25,298 nucleotides of DNA. Source: DASVXQ01 sp046727955. GTDB taxonomy: Bacteria > Actinomycetota > CALGFH01. The DNA lies in assembly GCA_046727955.1 (NCBI GenBank), contig JBKPDO010000333.1, forward strand, positions 1 through 25,298, given 5' to 3'. The position numbers and the translations under genes are program-made. Below the pieces are notes generated by a model. It made no database searches and had not been told where the DNA came from. It saw only the letters and a program-made list of their open reading frames with translations. Below, piece after piece: positions 20,572-25,298 of the stretch (within the stretch, counting starts at the first letter, position 1; the number at the start of each line of letters is the position of its first letter).

Positions 20572-22101
20572 CTATTTGAACAGGTCGGCGAACCAGCCGA
20601 CGACGGCGGAGTTGGTGACGCCCAGGATCATCCGCGGCAGGAAGCCGAGGGCGACGATCAGCAGGATCAGGGGGGTCCAGGCGCTGTACTCGATCACGGC
20701 GACGTCGCCGAGCGCCTTGCCCTCCCAGCGGGCGGGCACGCGGCCCAGGTTGACGCGCTGCAGCAGCCACAGGAAGTAGCCGGCGGTGAGCAGCGTCCCG
20801 ATCAGACCGACGACGGCCAGGGTGCGGAACAGCCCGACGTCGAGGCCGGGGGCCGGGTTCCAGGCCGCCAGCAGGGCGAGGATCTCGCCCCAGAAGCCGG
20901 CCAGCCCGGGCAGGCCGAGCGAGGCGATGCAGGCCAGCGTGAAGATGCTCGCCAGCCGGGGCATCGACTTGGCCATGCCGCCGCCCAGCTCGACGATGTC
21001 GCGAGTGTGGTAGCGCTCGTGGATCGAGCCGGCCAGGAAGAACAGCATCCCGGTGATCACGCCGTGGGCGACCATGCCGAACACGGCGGCGTTGATCCCG
21101 AGCGTGGTGAGCGTGGCGATGCCGAGCATCACGAAGCCCATGTGCCCCACCGACGAGTAGGCGATCAGCCGCTTCACGTCGCGCTGCGCCAGGCAGCAGA
21201 GCGACCCGTAGATGATGGCGATGCCCCCGAGGATCCCGATGGTCGGCGCCCAGGTGCGCGCGGCTTCCGGCAGGATCGAGATGCCGATGCGCACGAACGC
21301 GTAGGTGCCCATCTTCAGCAGGATGCCGGCCAGCAACACCGAGCCCACCGTCGGCGCCTCGGTGTGCGCGTCCGGGAGCCAGGTGTGCAGCGGCCACATC
21401 GGCACCTTGACGGCGAAGCCGATGCCCATGGCGGCGAAGACGATCGTGCCGAAGGTGCCGCCGAAGCGGGCGGCGCCCATGCCCTGCAGGGCCAGCATGT
21501 CGAAGGTCCGGCCGGCGGCGTCCGGGCCGCTCCTGAACCAGAGCGCCAGGAAGCCGAGCAGCATGATCACCGAGCCGATCAGCGTGTAGAGGATGAACTT
21601 GAACGACGCGTAGTCGCGCCGCGGGCCGCCCCACACCGCGATGAGGAAGTACATCGGGATGAGGACCAGCTCCCAGAACACGAAGAACAGGATCAGGTCC
21701 AGCGCGGCGAAGGTGCCGTTCATCCCCGTCTCGAGCGCCAGCAGCAGCGCCAGGAACGCCTTGGGGTTGTGCGGCTCCGGCAGGATGCGGGTGGAGTAGA
21801 CCACGCAGAGGAACGTCAGCAGCAGCGACAGCACCAACAGCGGCAGCGCAATGCCGTCCACGCCGAGGTGGTAGCCGGCCCCTACCGAGGCGATCCAGGA
21901 GCGGTGGACCTCGAACTGCATGACCTTGCCGGCGCCATAGTCGAAGCGGGCGAGCATCCCCACCCCGACCAGCAACGGAAGGAACGTGAGCGCGAGCGCG
22001 ACGCCCTTGCTGGCTCTCGCCGGCAGCAGGACGATGGCGATCGTGCCGACCAGGGGCAGGAAGACCGCCAGGCTCAGGGCCGAGCTGTCGAACCACTCCA
22101 C
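20572..22101 (-). CDS. nuoM: NADH-quinone oxidoreductase subunit M
   Basis: The protein is 509 aa of about 14 membrane helices. The conserved proton-channel glutamate is E144 (ILFFVFWELVLIPMYFLI). SFKFILYTLIGSVIMLLG and MWPLHTWLPDAHTEAPT are the family signatures of the lysine helix and the broken helix. GTG was taken as start because AGGAGG lies 12 bases upstream and the nearer ATG is out of frame. It follows nuoL by 82 bases. The protein sits in the membrane arm of complex I between NuoN and NuoL and pumps protons during NADH:quinone electron transfer. Confidence 0.96.
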   Translation of the reverse strand: MEWFDSSALSLAVFLPLVGTIAIVLLPARASKGVALALTFLPLLVGVGMLARFDYGAGKVMQFEVHRSWIASVGAGYHLGVDGIALPLLVLSLLLTFLCVVYSTRILPEPHNPKAFLALLLALETGMNGTFAALDLILFFVFWELVLIPMYFLIAVWGGPRRDYASFKFILYTLIGSVIMLLGFLALWFRSGPDAAGRTFDMLALQGMGAARFGGTFGTIVFAAMGIGFAVKVPMWPLHTWLPDAHTEAPTVGSVLLAGILLKMGTYAFVRIGISILPEAARTWAPTIGILGGIAIIYGSLCCLAQRDVKRLIAYSSVGHMGFVMLGIATLTTLGINAAVFGMVAHGVITGMLFFLAGSIHERYHTRDIVELGGGMAKSMPRLASIFTLACIASLGLPGLAGFWGEILALLAAWNPAPGLDVGLFRTLAVVGLIGTLLTAGYFLWLLQRVNLGRVPARWEGKALGDVAVIEYSAWTPLILLIVALGFLPRMILGVTNSAVVGWFADLFK

Positions 22102-22183
22102 GGCTTCAGCATTCCTCCTGTGTCGGGTCCCGCCGGGGGCGGCGGCACCGGGTTGGGGCTGGGCCGCTCCCGGCCCGGTCCCT

Positions 22184-24091
22184 CTATCTGCCGATCAACT
22201 GCGTCACCACCACCGCGAGGCCGACCACGCCGATGAACAGCGCGGCCGCGTACCACTGCACCTGGCCGCTCTGGATATAGCGCAGCCCGCGTGCCAGCCT
22301 GCGCGTCAGCAGCGCCGACCCGTTGACGATCCCGTCCAGCACGCGCTGGTCGAACCAGTAGGTGGCGGGGGCGAGCTGGCCGGTCACCGCCCGGACGAAC
22401 ACGCCCTCGTAGAGGTCGTCGAGGTAGTACTTGTGCTCGAGCAGGGTGTAGAGCGCCGGGACCCGCGTCAGGTACTCGCGCTCGGGCAGCCCGCGCCGGT
22501 ACAGCGCGGAGCCCGCCAGGATCCCGGCCAGCGCCACCAGCGTGGTGAAGCTGACAAGACCCCAGTTCACCGCGACGGTGCCCTCGCTCGGCAGCAGCGT
22601 GGTCGAGATCCACTTGCCGATGTTGTTGGCGCCGACCAGCGGCGAGCCGACCACCCCGGCCACCACCGAGCCCGTGGCGAGCACCACCAGCGGCAGCAGC
22701 ATGATGCCGTCGGCCTCGTGCGGCTGCCCCTGGCCGCGGTAGGCCCCGCCGAAGGCCAGCCACAGCATCCTGGTCACATACAGCGCGGTGAGGAAGGCGG
22801 TGAGCACCCCCACCACGAAGACGACCTGGGCGACGCCGATCGAGGTGGCCACGCCCTCGACCCCGCCGCCGAAGCCCACCCTCCAGGCCTGGGTCAGGAT
22901 CTCGTCCTTGGACCAGAACCCGGCGAGCGGGATGATGCCGGCCAGCGCCAGCGCGCCGATGGTGAAGGTGGCGAAGGTCCACGGCATGACACGCCGCAGG
23001 CCGCCCATCTCGCTGAGGTTGTTGGTGTGGATCGTGTGGATGATCGCGCCAGCGGCGAGGAACAGCAGGGCCTTGAAGAACGCGTGCGTGAACAGGTGGA
23101 AGATGCCGGCGCTGTAGCCGCCCACGCCGAGCCCGGCCATCATGTAGGCGAGCTGGGACACGGTCGAATAGGCCAGCACCCGCTTGATGTCGTCCTGGAT
23201 CAGCGCGAGCAGGGCGGCGATCAGCATGGTGAGGGCGCCGATCAGCGCGACCTCGTTGAGGGCGCCCGGCGACGCCTCGAACACCGGGTACATGCGGGCC
23301 ACCAGGAACACGCCGGCGGCGACCATGGTGGCCGCGTGGATCAGCGCCGACACCGGGGTGGGGCCAGCCATGGCGTCGGGGAGCCAGGTGTGCAGCGGGA
23401 ACTGGCCCGACTTGCCGATCGCGCCGCAGAACAGCAGCACCGCGCCGAGTGTGATGGTGCCGCTGGAGAGCCGGCCGCTGTGGGCCGCCTCGACGATCCC
23501 CGAGATCTTGAAGCTCCGGGTGGCCCAGAACAGCACGAAGATGCCGGCCATGAAGCCGAGGTCCCCGACGCGTGTTGTCAGGAACGCCTTGATCGCGGCG
23601 CGGGAGTTGGCGTGGTCCTCCCAGTAGTGGCCGATCAGGAAGTACGAGCAGACGCCCATGATCTCCCAACCGACCAGCAGCATCATCAGGTTGTCGGCCA
23701 GCACCACGATGAGCATGCCGGCGGTGAACAGCGACAGCATGGCGAAGAAGAAGGTGTAGCGCTCGTCGCCGCGCATGTAGGAGACCGAGTAGATCTGCAC
23801 GAACAGCGAGATCGTGGTCACCACGAACAGCAGCACGGCGGCGAGACCGTCGACGGTGATGCCGATCGGGATGATGAGATTGGTCGATAGCGGCGCCCAG
23901 GTGGTGCCCGCGTGGTAGGCCGCGCCCCCGCCGACCGCTCGGGCCAGGATCACGATGGAAAGGACCCAGCTGACCCCGATGGCGAGGATGCCGATCGGGG
24001 CGCCCTTGCCCGGCGAGCGCTTGCCGGCGACCAGGACGACCGCCGACGCCAGCAGCGGCAGGGCGGGAACGAGCCAGGCCAGCGTCACCAT
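22184..24091 (-). CDS. nuoL: NADH-quinone oxidoreductase subunit L
   Basis: The protein is 635 aa. It is the distal antiporter-like subunit of complex I. The conserved glutamate is E143 (MLLVGWEIMGVCSYFLIGHYW), followed by NSRAAIKAFLTTRVGDLGF and the signature PLHTWLPDAMAGPTPVSALIHAATMV. The long C-terminal extension (from about 500, including YYLDDLYEGVFVRAVT and the final membrane helix) is the lateral amphipathic helix that braces the membrane arm. The ATG overlaps the end of nuoK by 7 bases. Full length and all motifs intact. Confidence 0.97.
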   Translation of the reverse strand: MVTLAWLVPALPLLASAVVLVAGKRSPGKGAPIGILAIGVSWVLSIVILARAVGGGAAYHAGTTWAPLSTNLIIPIGITVDGLAAVLLFVVTTISLFVQIYSVSYMRGDERYTFFFAMLSLFTAGMLIVVLADNLMMLLVGWEIMGVCSYFLIGHYWEDHANSRAAIKAFLTTRVGDLGFMAGIFVLFWATRSFKISGIVEAAHSGRLSSGTITLGAVLLFCGAIGKSGQFPLHTWLPDAMAGPTPVSALIHAATMVAAGVFLVARMYPVFEASPGALNEVALIGALTMLIAALLALIQDDIKRVLAYSTVSQLAYMMAGLGVGGYSAGIFHLFTHAFFKALLFLAAGAIIHTIHTNNLSEMGGLRRVMPWTFATFTIGALALAGIIPLAGFWSKDEILTQAWRVGFGGGVEGVATSIGVAQVVFVVGVLTAFLTALYVTRMLWLAFGGAYRGQGQPHEADGIMLLPLVVLATGSVVAGVVGSPLVGANNIGKWISTTLLPSEGTVAVNWGLVSFTTLVALAGILAGSALYRRGLPEREYLTRVPALYTLLEHKYYLDDLYEGVFVRAVTGQLAPATYWFDQRVLDGIVNGSALLTRRLARGLRYIQSGQVQWYAAALFIGVVGLAVVVTQLIGR

Positions 24092-24390
24092 CTGAGCAGG
24101 TCCACCTCGTCGACGTTGACGGTCTCCCGGTTGCGGAAGATCAGCAGGACGATCGCCAACCCGATGCCCACCTCGGCAGCGGCCACGGCGATCACGAACA
24201 GCGCGAAGACCTGACCGGCCAGGACCTTGTCGTGGAGGAAGGCGTTGAACGCGATCAGGTTGATGTTCACCGCGTTGAGCATGAGCTCGATGCTCATCAG
24301 GACCATTACCGCGTTGCGCCTCGCCAGCACCCCGTACACCCCGGCGCTGAACAGGAAGGCGGCGAACACCAGCGGGTAGAGCAGTCGCAT
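24085..24390 (-). CDS. nuoK: NADH-quinone oxidoreductase subunit K
   Basis: The protein is 101 aa of three membrane helices. The two buried glutamates needed for proton translocation are at E35 (VLMSIELMLNAVN) and E73 (VAAAEVGIGLAIVL). ATG at 24390 was chosen: AGGAG lies about 6 bases upstream and the product has normal length. Unlike the other junctions of this operon, the gap to nuoJ is about 210 bases, because of an apparent insertion. Confidence 0.96.
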   Translation of the reverse strand: MRLLYPLVFAAFLFSAGVYGVLARRNAVMVLMSIELMLNAVNINLIAFNAFLHDKVLAGQVFALFVIAVAAAEVGIGLAIVLLIFRNRETVNVDEVDLLRW

Positions 24391-24395
24391 CAGCC

Positions 24396-24605
24396 AGCTC
24401 CTAGAGCCTGTTTCCATTCGGGGGGGAGCCCGAGACGGGGCGATCCACCGGGACCCGACCCACCGGGGCACCCCCTCGGGGTTCCCCGGACCCCTCCGGC
24501 CCCCGAACCCCCCCATCGGGTACTTTGCCTGGATCCCAGATCATGGGTGAGCAACGCGGTCGGGTAGGTTCGCCGTGCACAGTGTCCATAGCAACTAGCT
24601 CCTAG
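24396..24605. mobile_element. Short insertion of about 200 bp with 9-bp direct repeats inside the nuo operon
   Basis: AGCTCCTAG occurs at 24396-24404 and 24597-24605, 201 bases apart. On the coding strand this is CTAGGAGCT. In each copy it contains a TAG stop and a ribosome binding site. Removing one repeat and the 192 bases between restores a tight junction: nuoJ stop TAG-GAG, then CTGGCTG and the nuoK ATG. The insert is very rich in G and C runs with hairpin potential. No clear terminal inverted repeats are visible, so assignment as a MITE-like insertion is tentative. Confidence 0.5.
24401..24589 (-). CDS. Small uncharacterised reading frame between nuoJ and nuoK
   Basis: The frame is 62 codons. 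ATG at 24589 lies 12 bases after the nuoJ stop with AGGAG about 9 bases upstream, and it ends 10 bases before nuoK. The product would be Gly/Pro/Arg-rich (GGVRGPEGSGEPRGGAP) with no recognisable domain. The ribosome binding site is simply the duplicated nuoK/nuoJ junction sequence. It may be an accident of the insertion rather than a gene; it would, however, let ribosomes traverse the insert. Confidence 0.3.
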   Translation of the reverse strand: MDTVHGEPTRPRCSPMIWDPGKVPDGGVRGPEGSGEPRGGAPVGRVPVDRPVSGSPPNGNRL

Positions 24606-25096
24606 TCGCGGCGGGCGAGGACGATGGCGCCGACCAGGGCGGCGAGCAGCAACAGGCTCACGGCCTCGAAGGGCAGGACGAAGTTCCTGAACAGCGAAGT
24701 GCCCAGGGCGGCAGTGGCGGTGCCGGCGCGGTTGACGATCCGGTCCCCGCCGAAGGCCCTGACCAGAAAGACGGTGAGCATAGCGAAGAAGCCGCCGCCG
24801 ACCACCAGGGCGCCGATCCGGGCGCGCACGCTGTTGTCGAGCACCCGCCGGCCCACCGGCGCGCGCGTGAGCATGATGCCGAACAGGATCAGCACCACGA
24901 TCGCGCCGACGTAGATGATCACCTGCACGAAGGCGATGAACGGCGCGGCCAGCAGCAGGTAGATGCCGGCGACGCTGGCCAGGGCGACCACCAGGTACAG
25001 CGCGGCGTGGACGATGTTGCGGCTGGTCACCACCAGCAGGCCGCCGGTGCCGCCGATGACCGCGAGGACGAGGAAGGCGACCTCCTGCCCGGTCAT
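24602..25096 (-). CDS. nuoJ: NADH-quinone oxidoreductase subunit J
   Basis: The protein is 164 aa of five membrane helices. ALYLVVALASVAGIYLLLAAPFIAFVQVIIYVGAIVVLILFGIML contains the conserved helix 3 with the pi-bulge region (V-Q-x-x-[I/V]-Y-x-G-A). NuoJ lies in the hinge of the membrane arm, linking the quinone site to the proton pumps. ATG overlaps the preceding stop by ATGA. Normal length; intact. Confidence 0.95.
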   Translation of the reverse strand: MTGQEVAFLVLAVIGGTGGLLVVTSRNIVHAALYLVVALASVAGIYLLLAAPFIAFVQVIIYVGAIVVLILFGIMLTRAPVGRRVLDNSVRARIGALVVGGGFFAMLTVFLVRAFGGDRIVNRAGTATAALGTSLFRNFVLPFEAVSLLLLAALVGAIVLARRD

Positions 25097-25298
25097 GCCT
25101 CGCCACCTGCCTCGGCAGTGAGCTTGGCGCGCGCCTCGGCCTTGGCCTTGCGCATGTAGGCGGCCTTGGCCTTGGCCCGGGCCGTGCGCTCCGGCTCGCC
25201 AGAGGCGATCAGCCGGTCGTAGGTCTCCTGGTCGATCCCCGGCTCGACGTGGACGTCCGGCGCCCTCGCCGGTGCGGCCGGCGCTGCGGGGGCTGCCT
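25093..25298 (-). CDS. nuoI: C-terminal end of the gene preceding nuoJ, probably nuoI (partial)
   Basis: Only the last 67 codons are in the window. The stop overlaps the nuoJ start by ATGA. The visible part is an Ala/Pro-rich linker followed by DVHVEPGIDQETYDRLIASGEPE and a Lys/Ala/Arg-rich helix (RAKAKAAYMRKAKAEARAKL). Operon order I-J-K-L-M-N makes this NuoI, the subunit with two 4Fe-4S clusters. The ferredoxin domain itself is outside the window, and such a long basic tail is not present in standard NuoI. The gene assignment therefore rests on position. Confidence 0.55.
   Translation of the reverse strand, partial: AAPAAPAAPARAPDVHVEPGIDQETYDRLIASGEPERTARAKAKAAYMRKAKAEARAKLTAEAGGEA

Noticed and set aside
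21986..23890. 634-codon open frame antisense to nuoL/nuoM
   Set aside because: Same reason: a low-complexity H/Q/R product and no ribosome binding site, opposite clearly coding nuo genes.

Overview
The window is high-GC DNA with GTG/TTG starts, strong AGGAGG-type ribosome binding sites, many 4-8 bp gene overlaps and probable leaderless promoters (TAnnnT, 6-7 bases, then ATG). With an ECF42-type sigma factor plus DGPF protein and a nuo operon, this points to an actinobacterium (Actinomycetota). I cannot name a genus.

Layout. (1) 1-4.75 kb, minus strand: a defence operon. An unrecognised gene leads into an XRE/ImmA-IrrE regulator-protease, then a KAP-family P-loop NTPase (QatA) and QatB. The remaining Qat genes (qatC, qatD) would lie beyond the left edge. 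Upstream, at 4.9 kb, is an inverted, decayed scrap of a second qatA 5' end. (2) 5.3-6.0 kb: core genes tRNA-Tyr(GTA) and yajQ. (3) 6.01-14.85 kb: an integrated mobile element of about 8.8 kb, inserted in the last codons of yajQ. A 12-bp core, CACGAACTACCG, is present at 6012-6023 and again at 14839-14850. In both copies the in-frame reading is T-N-Y-R-stop, so the element replaces the 3' end of its target gene. Paired TCGTGGCA sites 11 bp apart lie just inside each end. The element carries integrase 1, an XRE repressor, two small HTH proteins, a second tyrosine recombinase with an embedded HTH, a GGGACCCA iteron-like array, HicAB, a terminase ATPase, an HNH/terminase-nuclease fusion, a coiled-coil protein, a bidirectional terminator, a three-gene lipoprotein operon and an Xis-like HTH. 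It has terminase but no capsid, portal or tail gene, so it resembles a phage satellite or a heavily reduced prophage. (4) 14.97-19.0 kb: chromosomal genes: YCII/DGPF protein with its ECF42 sigma factor, HtpX protease, a nitroreductase-fold protein, and VapBC with a palindromic operator. (5) 19.05 kb to the right edge, minus strand: nuoI(partial)-J-K-L-M-N, the membrane arm of respiratory complex I. It is interrupted between nuoJ and nuoK by a segment of about 200 bp flanked by 9-bp direct repeats.

How it works together. Core respiratory, stress and housekeeping genes flank two accessory blocks either side of tRNA-Tyr/yajQ: a Qat-type anti-phage island and a terminase-bearing integrative element with its own integration, regulation and packaging-type genes plus a toxin-antitoxin pair. 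The strongest new observations are the yajQ 3'-end attachment site, the terminase split and fused to an HNH domain with internal start sites, the recombinase with an HTH inside its catalytic domain, and the GGGACCCA array.
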